Part shown: positions 36,822 to 47,880 of the stretch, piece after piece
Layout: every line of letters starts with the position of its first letter
Position numbering within the stretch: position 1 is the first letter of the stretch
Made by a program: the position numbers and the translations under genes
The notes under the pieces: model-generated
What the model saw: only the letters and a program-made list of their open reading frames with translations
Told to the model about the DNA's origin: nothing
Database searches by the model: none
Assembly (NCBI GenBank): GCA_022661535.1
Contig: JAKULF010000011.1
Coordinates: forward strand, 558,001-622,000
Direction: 5' to 3'
Source: Eutypa lata
Lineage: Eukaryota; Ascomycota; Sordariomycetes; Xylariales; Diatrypaceae
DNA: 64,000 bases

Positions 36822-37110
36822 GTTGATTTCGAATCGACCTTTTGAAGAGGCTTGAAACTCTCAGCTCAACACGAGTTGTCTACTTTAGGATGGAAGTTTC
36901 TTCTGTCACCACTTACGTCTTCCAGTTGATTTCGAATCGACCTTTTGAAGACGTTTGAAGCTCTCAGCTTATCATGAGTTGTCTTTCTACTTGAGGATGG
37001 AAGTATTTTCTGTCTTACTCACATCTTCACCTTGGTTCCTAAACAATCTCCTGAGAGCCTTTCAAAGCAGTCAGCTCGAATCGAGTTATCTGATCAAGGA
37101 TGGATTGTAT
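36822..37110 (+). repeat. Degenerate tandem repeat, unit about 100 bases
   Basis: Copy 1 from 36822 and copy 2 from about 36924 share GTTGATTTCGAATCGACC, TTTTGAAG, CTCTCAGCT, GAGTTGTCT and AGGATGGAAGT in the same order. A weaker third copy from about 37025 keeps AGTCAGCT, CGAGTTATCT and AGGATGGATTG. Copies have small insertions, so no long frame is kept. Confidence 0.75.
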
Positions 37111-37185
37111 TCTGTCACTACCAACCACGTCTTGCCGGTTTCGCATCGACACTTGGACGTCATCTTGTTCTATGATGAGCAGGCA

Positions 37186-37345
37186 GGATGTTTTGCAACT
37201 TCACAGAGTTGAAGGTGGTCTTTCGATCACTATGAAAAATGAAAAAATACCAAAAAAATAAGAACTGAAGGGATGTTTTGCAGCTTCACAGAGTTGTAGG
37301 CGGTCTTTCGATTTGATCACTACGAAAAAAGGGAAAAAAGACCAA
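37186..37345 (+). repeat. Two-copy direct repeat, unit about 85 bases
   Basis: GGATGTTTTGCAACTTCACA at about 37186 recurs as GGATGTTTTGCAGCTTCACA at 37271; both continue with GAGTTG, GGTCTTTCGAT, GATCACTA and end in an A-rich AAAAAA/CCAAAAA stretch. Confidence 0.8.
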
Positions 37346-38429
37346 AAACAAGATCAAGGGACCGGAAAGGAGCATAAGGATGTGTTTTGCTCAATATTTG
37401 CTCTATTGCCTGTATGATGATGGAAGATGATGAATGATGAATGATGAAATCCCGATGTGTGGGTCGCGATGGACGGAAACGGTCTCGTGTATGCTGAATA
37501 TGTAAATTACTTGCTTCAGGTAAATTCTCTGAGGACAAGTGAAGGCCAGGCAGGTTAGGTAATAGGAAACGCCCTGAAAGGCACAGAATACAGATATCCA
37601 GCTCCCAGTGACATCGTGAACCTAACTAGCATCAATAACCTAACGGATATGAGGCTTATGTAATACCGTCCACGGGTGGACAGTTCTGTAGGTACCTAGG
37701 TACAATTTTAACCGAGTGCAAATGTGGGCCATGCATGTGGGTGCATTAAATAAATTCTTCTTCGTACTTGCCCTCGGTTGTCAACCTTGAATCATATCTG
37801 CAAAAGGTTCAGTTACCCGATTGTGTCTGCAAATGAAACAAAAGTATCTAAGGCAGACTTTCTGTCTCATGATGTCCAGCCATTCAAAGTTAGGTAGTGC
37901 TACATACCTAGGTACGTTTTAATGCAAATAAGCACACAAACTACATACCTAATAAGAGATGCGCTGAAAGGTGCCGAGAAAAAACAGCTGTAGATCAGTC
38001 TTGACACTCTGTTTGTATGTAGGTACTTGAGTACCTTTTCTCTACTTGGACACAATTGATTGTTGCCGCTCAGCCGCCAATTCCTCTGGTGCCGATTCCG
38101 TGGCATTCTTTCCTTTACAAGGAGTTCAACGTGGACAAGGTAACTACGTTGTCTAGATTCGTTCACTTCTATCAAGCCGTTGCAGGTGTCCATGTCTTGA
38201 TACGATGGTCCGGATTCTATGGTTGTCCCGTCCCGTAAACCTCCAAGTCGAGAAGGACTACCTACCTCTACAAAGACGAGAAACCTCGACCGGATAATCC
38301 GGCTCCTTTCATCTCGGTGCCTGATTCTATCCTTTCAACCATTCTTCCTTGGATTCTTTGCGAATAATTACTTTTTAACAATAGTCTACTATTTCCGCAT
38401 TACCTTAACCCAATAGGGTAGTTTGAACA

Positions 38430-39532
38430 ATGGATGAACAACAAAGCTGGAGCTTCGCGGACTTGCCTCCCGAGGAACCCCAAGCCGGCGATGAATCCCC
38501 CCCTCCTTCCGCACCTAGCCACGAGAATATTCAGTACCGACAAGAAACCGCCGACCCTGAGCCGAGCTCGCAACATACTAGAACGTATTCGGAGAAGATG
38601 CAGGACAGGGCGCGCAAATGCTGGATATGTCTCGATGAAGAACTACCCGAATACGTCCCCGTCGGTCTGATGGGCCGCCGCCGAAGGAAGATCTACCGAT
38701 CCGCAGACCCTGCACTCGGTCGATTCATCTCCCCTTGTCTTTGCAAGGGCTCCGTAAAATACGTTCACGAGGGTTGCATCAAGGAATGGAGAAATCAGAA
38801 TCCTACAGCTTATACGTGTAACCGTTGCGGCTACAATTACCGACTGGAACGACTGAGCTGGGCCCAGCGCCTTCGGAGTCCACTCCTCGCCCTAGGGCTC
38901 ACCGTCCTCATCCTTACCACGACCATCTTCTTGCTCGGTTTCGTCGCCGATCCCATTCTAAGTCTCTGGCTTGATCCGGTTGGCACCATTGCGGACACCG
39001 TCGCACATGGCTCCCTCACCCCCGAGGAGAAGCTCGAGATCCTAGAACTTGAAGACCAGGGCTGGGCCGAGCATTTCATGAAAGGCATGTTCTCCCTGGG
39101 GCTGCTCGGTTTCGCGAAAGCATTCTTGGCGATGAGTCCCTGGCAGTGGTGGAACCTTCGGACGTCTGGACTCATGGGCGGAACCGGTCGTCGTGGCGCT
39201 ACCGGACGTGAGCGCATGGAAAACATCAGTCTCACTCTGGTGCTCATCGGCGTCCTCACGTTTCTATGGGTGCGTATACGTCTTTCTATCTATGCGTGCT
39301 ATGCCAGTACCATCATAACTTAGCTAACCACTGTGTTTAGGCCGTCTGGAAGGGTACCAGATCATGGACTGAGCGGACACTCGACCGGGCCAGTGAACGA
39401 ATCATGAACGCTCATCGAGATGACGACGTTGACAGTGACGATGAAGATGGTAATGAAGAGGGCGCCGGGGACAACTCGGATCACGCAAATAGAGGTGCTG
39501 ATGAGGATGCTGAGTCTAGAAAGGACCAGTAA
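38430..39532 (+). CDS. RING-CH (MARCH-type) membrane E3 ubiquitin ligase
   Basis: Likely transmembrane ubiquitin ligase. Exons 38430-39269 and 39341-39532, 343 residues. The C4HC3 RING-CH set is complete: CWIC, then CLC after an insertion of about 35 residues with RRRRKIYRS, then YVHEGCIKEW, then CNRCGYNY. The long loop between the first and second Cys pairs is seen in fungal members of this type. Membrane segments follow: SPLLALGLTVLILTTTIFLL, a second near GMFSLGLLGFAKAFLAM, and a third (ISLTLVLIGVLTFLWAVW) across the intron. The C-terminal tail is acidic (DDDVDSDDEDGNEEGAGDN). The N-terminus is Pro/Ser-rich. By analogy the RING faces the cytosol at the ER or mitochondrial surface; the location is inference. 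Confidence 0.93.
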
Positions 39533-40823
39533 ATCTGAACGGAGATCAAATGCTATCGCCCTTTTTATTGTTGTTGCTATGGTCTCAATGCACTCGTGCC
39601 ATGCTTTCCCCTCTCTTCATCTTTCCCTCTAGTCCACGTGATCAGTGACATGTCTTGCACACTCTTAAGTTGCCTCGAAGATTCTCCTCCATATCGTGTC
39701 AACTAGTCTGTGTGCATAGATCGATACCCCCGTGACTATCTACTGAGCGGAGGCGTCTTGCTCTTCGCTCAACCTATGGATATGTCTAAGGAGATCAAGT
39801 CGAAAAGCCTTTATTAAAAAAAACCATACAGCTGTTCTTACGGGCAATGCTGCTGGATTTTTCACTGCCCTTACCCATCGCTGTTTCGTACAGTAAAAGG
39901 ACCTTCCAAGTGAAGTCGCAGTTTTTTTTGGGGCAGAAGCTTGATACATAATGACAAATTATTTAGCTACATACATAGTATACAGTTAGGTACTCGGAAA
40001 CAGAGATATAAAACGTCTTATATGATTGGCTGTCCAGATTCGTGAATACAATGGCAATGAATACCTATTTCCCCGGTAAGAAAGGGGCCGAGCTCACAAT
40101 ACCTAACCCGGAAGCCACAGATACATACTTAACACACCCCACGTGCATCAAAGCCAACTCCATATCCTGTCCTTACCTGCATTATGTAAGCTGTCAAAAA
40201 TGTGTCCATATGTATGGCATAATAGTTAGCGGACTGGTAGATAAAGATAAATGGCTGAATGGTAGAAAACCCCCACACCTGTTTTAACGTGCTATTCCTC
40301 TTTCGCTATAAACGTCTGTGGATCCCCTCCAGGGCACCATATTTTTACTGGTCCCTTGGAAAGTCTGGGCCTACTCGCCAAGCCACCTCAAGAAAATATG
40401 TATGTATGTACCTTAAGATAGGATTTGGGACCTCCTTCAGCTCATTTCCCGAATTTGCAGTGCGCATTGTAATAACTGAAAAACCCACTATGATTCTCCC
40501 ATAATTCACTTCCTTTTCCTCGCTTCGTGTGTGTGTTTGGGATGCGCCCTTTATCTCACGATATCTTGCGCATAGTTATAATAAAGAATTCCGAAAAATC
40601 GTCGGGATTTGGCATGCCTTCGTCGGCCGTCAATCACCCTTCTTCCTTTGTCTTCTCCTCCCTATCCGACATCTTCAACATCCATCCCATCGTGCATGTT
40701 GTAGCCCCAAGAACCAATACGGCGCTTCATTTCCCACCTGCATAATTTTACCAACAAACCTTTAATGACACTGTGACATTTAGCGTCAAGCCGTCAAGTC
40801 TCTCGTTTTTCTTCTTTTTTTGA

Positions 40824-40871
40824 CGTTGTTGTTGTTGTTGTTGTTGTTGTTGTTGCTGCTGTTGTCGTTGT
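40824..40871 (+). repeat. (GTT)n trinucleotide run
   Basis: About twelve GTT units with one or two GCT/GTC interruptions, upstream of the GT34 gene; possibly in its promoter or leader. Confidence 0.85.
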
Positions 40872-41142
40872 TTTTGACAAACAAGAGAACCTCTTGAGAT
40901 AACACAACTTGATATTTGCCGAATCCCCAGTAAGGAAGAGAGAGAAAGAAGAAAAGAAAAGAGTTCACATTTGTGCTACATCGAAATACGACCACGACCC
41001 CTCGAAACTCGATCCTAGTCTAATTTAGCTTGCGATACCCCCAACAAACCTGCGCCTTTCGCAGGCATCTTTCGAAATTACAGAAAAGACGCCGTTTTGC
41101 TCCCTAGGTTACCCCCCTTTTTAATCTCACGATCCGCCTCGA

Positions 41143-41175
<33 letters not shown>

Positions 41176-41176
41176 C
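41143..41176 (+). repeat. (GACA)n run abutting a start codon
   Basis: GACAGACAAACAGACAGACA and further units end at CACAATG, the start of the GT34 gene at 41178, so the repeat lies in the 5' UTR. Length changes here would alter leader length. Confidence 0.85.
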
Positions 41177-41177
41177 A

Positions 41178-42031
41178 ATGCACTTCGCCTATCCCGCTCG
41201 GAAAAACTCCAACCCTCCCCGCTATCTTCCCCGGACCTCCCGCCTGCCGACGATACGGAGGCGGCATCTGAAATCGATAGCGCTGTTCGGACTGGCTATA
41301 CTCGCTCTAATATGGTTCTTATCTAGTGGCGGCCCGAGACGTCACCACGAGCGCAAGATATCGGGGAAGCCGCCGGTCGTGATAGTGACGGTGTTCAACG
41401 AAAAGAGCGATAATGTCGAATACATCAAGAGCATCAAGGAGAACAGGTTACAATACGCAGAAAAGCATGGTGAGGAATGACCTGAGAATTTTTATCATTG
41501 TGCGATTTCTTTTCTCTGCACGCAACGTTGGTAATATTGACACCCCCTTTTTTTTTGGTAGGGTACGGCACGTTGTTTGCCAAGCTTGGCGACTACGACC
41601 TGGGAGGTGCCCCTGGGACCTGGACCAAGGTGGTAGCGACGCGCCACGCCATAACCAAGTTCCCCGACGCCAAGTACATCTGGTACCTCGAGCAGGACGC
41701 CTTCATCATGAACCCGCGCCTGAAGGTGGAGGACTACGTGATGGGCTCCAGCAAGCTCGAGGCCGAGATGATCAAGGGCCTGCCCGTCGTCCCCCCGGAC
41801 AGCATCATCCGGACCTTCTCCGACATGAAGGGCGACGACGTGGCGCTCGCCATCACGCAGGACAAGGACGGCATGGCGGTCGGCAGCTTCATCGTACGGA
41901 ATGGGGAGTGGGCCAAGTTCTTCCTCGATACCTGGTTCGATCCGCTATACCGAAGCTACAACTTCCAGAAAGCCGAGTTACATACGCTGGTAAGTCCAAC
42001 TCAGTTCGAAGATGGTAGTAGTAATGAAGAA

Positions 42032-42067
<36 letters not shown>

Positions 42068-42335
42068 AGAAGAAAAGAGAGAGAGGAAGACCGTAACCCT
42101 AACCAGTCAACAACAGGAACACATCGTCCAGTGGCATCCGACTATCCTATCGAGGCTGGCAGTTCTCCCGCAGCATTCGATCAACGCATATTCGAGGGGC
42201 GATCGCGGCGAGCAGTACAAAGATGGGGACATCGCTGTCCGGTTCGCGCACTGCTTCGGCACGGGGGAGAAGAGCTGCGTCAAGGAAGCAGATCGTTTCG
42301 TCCACCAATGGCGGACATCCTTCAACAGTCACTAA
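41178..42335 (+). CDS. GT34 alpha-mannosyltransferase (Mnn10/Mnn11/Gma12 type)
   Basis: Golgi type II glycosyltransferase acting in N-glycan outer-chain or mannan synthesis. Exons 41178-41469, 41562-41989 and 42117-42335, 312 residues. A short basic cytosolic tail is followed by a signal anchor (SIALFGLAILALIWFLSSG). The catalytic domain starts with VVIVTVFNEK and carries GTWTKVVATRHAI, then YIWYLEQDAFIMNP, the family's acidic nucleotide-sugar/metal site, QDKDGMAVGSFIVRNGEWAK, and the final HIVQWHPTILSRLAVLPQHSIN followed by GDIAVRFAHCFG. Length fits the family. The second intron is almost entirely a purine GAAA repeat and lacks a polypyrimidine tract before its CAACAG acceptor. Mnn10-like versus Gma12-like specificity cannot be told here. 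Confidence 0.94.
42028..42090 (+). repeat. (GAAA)n purine tract inside an intron
   Basis: About 60 bases of GAAA/GAGA on the coding strand, filling half of the GT34 gene's second intron (41990-42116). Confidence 0.9.
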
Positions 42336-44186
42336 AAGCGCGAGCCGCTTTCTTCTTGATTATACGTGCGTGCGTGTATAGACATGACGGACATATAGAA
42401 AATGCGGCAACTCAAGATATTTTTTTTCACGGGCCCTGTCGCTTTGGGAGAAGGGAAGAGGGGTGAGGGATGAGGGACGACGAGGGGACGGCGAAGGCGA
42501 AGGAGGGGAATCGGCGCAACGAACAAATCGGAATGAGAAGGAAGGCATCATCATCATTATCCTTTTTTTCGGATGTGCCAAATGAGTTACGGGCGTTCAG
42601 GGAGCATATTATTCATTCGGGAGCCTCATAGATGACCAATGGGTGGTTTATATCGTATCATATCATATCATATCATGTATGTTTGTTGGTCGGTGTCTGC
42701 GTTTCTGTCTAGAGCAGATGTGTGTGTGTGTGTGTGTGAACAGTGTTGAGAAACAACAGAGTTTTGCATCAATCGTCAAAGACAAAAGGGTGCTGGACTT
42801 TTTGGTTTTGTTTAGTCTTCCACGCACGGCTATCTATCTATCTGTTTAGCTTTTTGTTTCTTCCCTTCTATAGGCGGCATGTCGTGAATCTACATGTGAA
42901 TCCTAGCCAGGAGGGGGATCAATCAGTAACGGGTGGATGTTTACATAGGTATTGTCTAACTACATAAGTAGGGAGTGTAGCTTGGTGATGTTGTTTCTCT
43001 GGTTATATAACCCGCATTGATACCTCTAGTGCTGTTTATGCCTCTAGCTTCCCTTTCTTACCTTGACTGTCAATATTGGAAATTCTCGTTGAACACTCTA
43101 ACTTACATTGGACGTATTATTGTCTGTTATGATTGGGTCTAGAAACCTTACAATCTACATATGTACTTGTTAGGAAACTGGGAATAGGTCTATCTATCGT
43201 GTCTATGACAATCAAAAGGTCGTTAGAAAGAAAGAAACATGACAAGAGCCTCTTCAAGACGATTCTAGCCAACTACAACGAGTCATGGCAACATACAACA
43301 CATTGCTAGATGCACCTGATATATAATTGCATATTGTTGTAGTAAATACATACTTAGAGGTTCAGAATTAAGGAATTTAGGCCCACCGTTCTTGGCAGCG
43401 AGCAAACCTGCATATAGAGTTTCCCCATGAGAAAGTAAACCGAATGTTCGGATTCGTTGGACGGATTAGAGGAGTACATGTTGACGTTAGTGCTAGAGGT
43501 AGAAGCCCGACATGACGTAGTAGAACACTATAAAAAGGTAACCACTTCGCACATAACATGAGTATATAGCAAGACGTAGGGAATATGTAACTTTGACTGC
43601 TACAGAGTAACTTAATTAGGTATTTACTACTCTAACTATGTAAACGGATTAAATTCAAGAATTTGCTAGGTAATAAGTAACTGAATACCTAGTTATAACT
43701 AACATCAAGGGTTTCTCGGGTTCCGAAGATCCCTGTTCTGAAAGAGAGACACTCTATCGAACATGTGATAGTGACCAATAACTACAAGATCTCGGGGTGA
43801 TATTTCCAGCAGCGCTAACGCTGATTCGGTAGGGGGGGCCGCCCTGTTTTCTGGAACCTCTCGGCTGCGTTCGTTCAATGTTGCTGCTTTTACAAGGTGC
43901 CCACTGAGGCTAATGAGGGGGAAGAGATGGCAGGGTGGGAAGGCGAGTCTCCACTCTCGCATTAGCCAAACTAAACAACTGCCTAGGTAAATCCCTAGGG
44001 ATAAAGTTCAAAGCTTCCAACATCCCCCAACTTCACTTCAAGGTTATTACCGATTCCTACTTACATAGCCAAGTGGTTTAGTATTATGACTTATTAAGGT
44101 TCTTGTTTTCAGAGCAATTGACAACGTCGGATTGAAAGACACCAGTTTAGTCGGTTGATTGCCTCCCTATTGAAATATCGCCCGTC
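42336..44186. other. Intergenic region
   Basis: No gene seen. Includes a tatca repeat near 42653-42674, a (TG)n run at 42719-42738, and AT-rich DNA to 43700. The last 60 bases lead to the lyase start. Confidence 0.5.
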
Positions 44187-46197
44187 ATGCCGGGCTCCTC
44201 GAGGATTCCCGTTAGTTTACGGGATACGTTCAACAGCGTCAAGAGGTCGAGACCGAGCAATCCGCTGCAGATGCTAAATGTCGACTTGTAAGTCCACCCC
44301 CCATTGGATGCCGAGGCTATATGTATCATCATCATCATCATCACGCATCGTAGCCGCAAGAACAAAACAAAACAAAACAAGGAAAATAATTCAAATTCAA
44401 ATTCAAACTCCAACCCAAAGTAAAAATGTTCCCCGATGGCTAATTGTATTCTCTCGCTATTTGTCTTGTTCCCCCCCGCTGCAGGCTCAAGAATGTGATC
44501 TTCTTCTTCTTCGTGCTGCGGATCGTGCGGCGCACCTTCTGGAAGCTCAAGGGGCGCGGCCTGCTGGGCACCATCGCGGAGCTGTACCGCGACACGCGGC
44601 GCGTGCTGTACGGGTACTTCCTGCGGGCGCCCGGGGTGCGGACCCAGGTGCGCAAGCAGGTGGCCGAGGCGCTGGCCAAGATGCAGACCAAGATGGTGCC
44701 GGCCGAGGGCGGCGCCGTCGAGCGGCACACGGTGCTCCCCAAGGAGGGGTGGGCCGACGAGGACCTGCGCCGCGAGCTCGAGTCCCTCGCCAACATGGAC
44801 CACACCCGCTGGGAGGACGGCTTCGTCTCGGGCGCCGTCTACCACGGCGAGGACGACCTGCTCGCCCTCCAGACCGAGGCCTACGGCAAGTTCACCGTCG
44901 CGAACCCCATCCACCCGGACGTCTTCCCCGGCGTCCGGAAGATGGAGGCCGAGGTCGTCGCCATGGTCCTTTCCCTCTTCAACGCCCCGCCTGACGCCGC
45001 TGGTGTTTCGACGAGCGGTGGAACCGAGAGTATTCTCATGGCTTGCTTCAGCGCGAGGCAGAAGGCCTATGTTGAGCGGGGCGTTACCGAACCCGAGATG
45101 TAAGAAATAGATAAACCGCCCCTACGCTTCTTACCCATGTAAATGTGCTAACCTCTTCCTCCAGGATCCTCCCGGATACGGCGCACACGGCCTTCCGCAA
45201 GGCCGGCGAGTACTTCAACATCAAGATCCACCTGGTGGCGTGCCCAGCACCGGCGTACCAAGTAGACGTGCACAGGGTATCGCGGCTCATCAACGCGAAC
45301 ACGATCCTGCTAGTCGGGTCGGCGCCGAACTTCCCACACGGCATCATAGACGACATCGCGGCGCTGTCGAAGCTGGCGGTGCGGCGGCGCCTCCCCCTGC
45401 ACGTCGACTGCTGCCTGGGCTCGTTCCTCGTCCCCTTCCTCGAGCGCGCCGGGTTCGAGACGGCCCCCTTCGACTTCCGGCTCCGCGGCGTCACGTCCAT
45501 CTCCTGCGACACGCACAAGTACGGCTTCGCGCCCAAGGGCAACTCGACGGTGCTCTACCGGTCGCGCCAGCTGCGCACCTACCAGTACTTCGTCAGCCCG
45601 GACTGGAGCGGCGGCGTGTACGCCTCCCCGGGCATCGCGGGATCGCGGCCGGGCGCGCTCATCGCCGGCTGCTGGGTCAGCCTCATGCGGGTGGGCGAGG
45701 CGGGGTACCTGGACGCGTGCGCCAAGATCGTGGGCACGGCCAAGAAGATCGCCGAGGCGGTCACGACGACGTCGCCGGTCCTCGGGGCGGAGCTCGAGCT
45801 CGTGGGGCGGCCCCTCGTCAGCGTCGTGGCGTTCCGGGTCCGCGACGCGAGCACGCTCGACATCTACGACGTGGCGGACGGCATGACGGCGAAGGGGTGG
45901 CACCTCAACGCGCTCCAGAACCCGCCCGCCATGCACGTCGCCGTCACCATGCCGCTCACCAAGGTCTGGGAGAAGCTCGTGGCCGACCTCGAGGCCGTCA
46001 TCGAGACGGAGCGCGAGAAGGAGCGCGTCCGCGCCGTCGAGGCCGGCGAGGTCCCCGGCGCCGCCAACCGGAAGAAGGGCGGCGCCGCCAAGCAGGGCGA
46101 TACCGCCGCCCTGTACGGCGTCGCTGGCAGCTTGCCCAACAAGGCCGTCGTTGTCGATCTGGCGAGGGGCTTCTTGGATATTTTGTATAAGGCTTAA
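44187..46197 (+). CDS. DPL1: Sphingosine-1-phosphate lyase
   Basis: PLP enzyme of the ER that cleaves phosphorylated long-chain bases into a fatty aldehyde and phosphoethanolamine, the exit step of sphingolipid breakdown. Exons 44187-44287, 44485-45099 and 45165-46197, 582 residues. An N-terminal hydrophobic anchor crosses the first junction (LLKNVIFFFFVLRIVRR). Family landmarks: GAVYHGEDDLLALQTEAYGK, NPIHPDVFPGVRKMEAEVV, GVSTSGGTESILMACFSARQ (cofactor phosphate), LHVDCCLGSFLVPF, and the PLP lysine in SCDTHKYGFAPKG (AAG 45517-45519). After VTMPLTKVWEKLV the C-terminal region is Lys/Ala-rich then ends in DLARGFLDILYKA. Strong GC bias at third positions. No damage seen. Confidence 0.97.
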
Positions 46198-47625
46198 GTT
46201 AGGTTAGGTTAACTGACAGTCTAAACTCGCTAAGTAAGTAGCTAAGAGATGAGAGGAGGGGTGATGAAGGTGGTATAGGTAAATTTGATGGATGGGTGGG
46301 AGTGGGGGTCTCGATTAGCACATACATACATATGCATATGGGAGCTTCGTAGCGAGAGCCTTTTTCTACTTTTCATTTTTTTTCTTTCCTGTTTTCTGTA
46401 TTATTGGGAGGGATGGGACGGGGGGAGTGTAAAGTTCGAACGGGGGGATTGCTTTGGAGGGAAGGTCTAGGTACAGGGCAGGCAAGCGAGCAAGCAGACA
46501 GAGTGCGATTGAAACGGACAGCAGAAAGTGATAAAGGGAAAACCAAAGCAAGTCGGGGAAAAAATAACCAGAAACGAGGGAGACATGTCTATATATCTCT
46601 ATATCTAACCGTCTATATGTCTATCTCGATTACCTAGGTAGGCAAGCAGGAGATACGAGACTCGGGGGAGAGTGGAGGAGGAGTGAACTGGTTTACTGTC
46701 AGTCGGTGCTCAGATCAAATCAAGCAATTTGGCTTGTTGTACATATATATACTTACACATACACATATACACCTACCTATGCCTACGCATAATAGTTACG
46801 CATTCCTACTGTGCGTAGTAGGTGTATATTATACACCTAATACAAAGAAGACATTCAACTATCACATTTATTTAAGGGGCTTGGTTGAAGTGGGTATCGA
46901 TAGTATATATATATATATATATATATACTTTCCTATCAATATATTGCCAGGTTTCTACATTTATTTACATTTCTATATTACCTACAGGTAGACGGGGGTT
47001 TGTTGTATTTCGGACAGGTCGTAAGATCATTATGGGATGGTATTGTACTCAGGTGAGAAGACAGGAAAGTTTTCACCATCATTAGAGCATAGGTATCATC
47101 TATATCTACCTAAGTATGTATGCAAATAGAGTAAATACCTAGGTAAATAGGTACGTAGGTAAATATATGCTCATTTCAGTCCGCTACTATTTTCTTCTTG
47201 ATACTCCCAATTGATGCAGGAGCACTCATATTACTGTCGTGTTATCCAATCCAATTCCTAGCCCCATCTAGCTAATCAGGCAGGCAGGGAGACAGGCAAG
47301 TACCTAGGCATGTGTAATATTCCCAGAGCTGTATTGTGTGATATAAGATGAGATAAGATATACCTCCTTACTCTTACTTAGTACAGCTTTCCCTTCCTTC
47401 CTTCAAACCAACCAACCACCAGGAGACTCAAACCCAAAGTCGCCCAGGCCAGTCCCAGTTTCGAAACTCCATTTGAAGCCGTGATAATAAAAATAAAATA
47501 AAAAAAAACCTGCCCGCCGCTATGCAGCTATAGATATGTAATATAAAAAATAACTACACGAAACGAACGAACAAACAGCCAAACCAACAGTAGCACGCAA
47601 ACGTAGTAGAGTAGCTCCCACTTCC
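46198..47625. other. Convergent intergenic region
   Basis: No gene seen. Holds 3' ends of the lyase (+) and kinase (-) genes, a (TA)n run at 46904-46927, and several TACCTAGGTA-type strings (46632, 47137, 47302). Confidence 0.5.
46904..46927. repeat. (TA)n microsatellite
   Basis: About twelve TA units within AT-rich intergenic DNA. Confidence 0.85.
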
Positions 47626-47880
47626 CTACAAGTGGTGTTCCTCGGCGGTATCATGACCACCCTTGCCGCCGTGATGACTATGATGACTGTGATGGCTGTG
47701 ATGATGGTGATGCTTCTCGCCACCCGTCATCATCGATTCGGCGTCACCTACCTGCTTGCGCTCCGAGACCTCGAGGAACTTGAAGCGCTTCTTCTGCAAA
47801 ATCAGCCGCTTGCCCATCGCCAATCCTTGGGACGAGGTGGTGCCGTTGCCGATCCACCCGTCCCTCATGACTGCTGATTG
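47626..47880 (-). other. In-frame extension after the kinase stop codon (candidate readthrough)
   Basis: Directly after the kinase TAG the same frame runs 84 sense codons to a TAG at 47626-47628. It starts QSAVMRDGWIGNG, has a basic helix-like KRLILQKKRFKFLEVSERKQ, and ends in a His-rich tail (GEKHHHHHSHHSHHSHHGG). The stop context is CAA TAG CAA TCA, matching the leaky consensus UAG CAR YYA. An ATG four codons after the stop means a separate 80-residue ORF is the main alternative. The last three residues (HHL) are not a standard peroxisomal signal. Confidence 0.5.

Larger units (their letters stand above)
36386..38429. other. Intergenic region holding the repeat field
   Basis: The first kilobase is occupied by the three repeat families listed separately. 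From 37400 to 38400 no gene is seen. TACCTAGGTA-type strings occur at about 37692 and 37906. The last 200 bases lead into the RING-CH gene. Confidence 0.5.
39533..41177. other. Intergenic region and long leader of the GT34 gene
   Basis: No gene seen. AT-rich centre (39950-40250). The 400 bases before the GT34 start carry a GTT repeat and a GACA repeat, listed separately. Confidence 0.5.

Noticed and set aside
36401..36826. 141-codon frame over the repeat field
   Set aside because: Its repetitive product comes from the short tandem repeat; neighbouring frames are equally open and there is no start context or family.
44147..46142. Long minus-strand frames opposite the lyase gene
   Set aside because: Mirror frames caused by strong GC bias at third positions; products are Arg/Pro/Val-rich without motifs, while the plus strand encodes a complete known enzyme.
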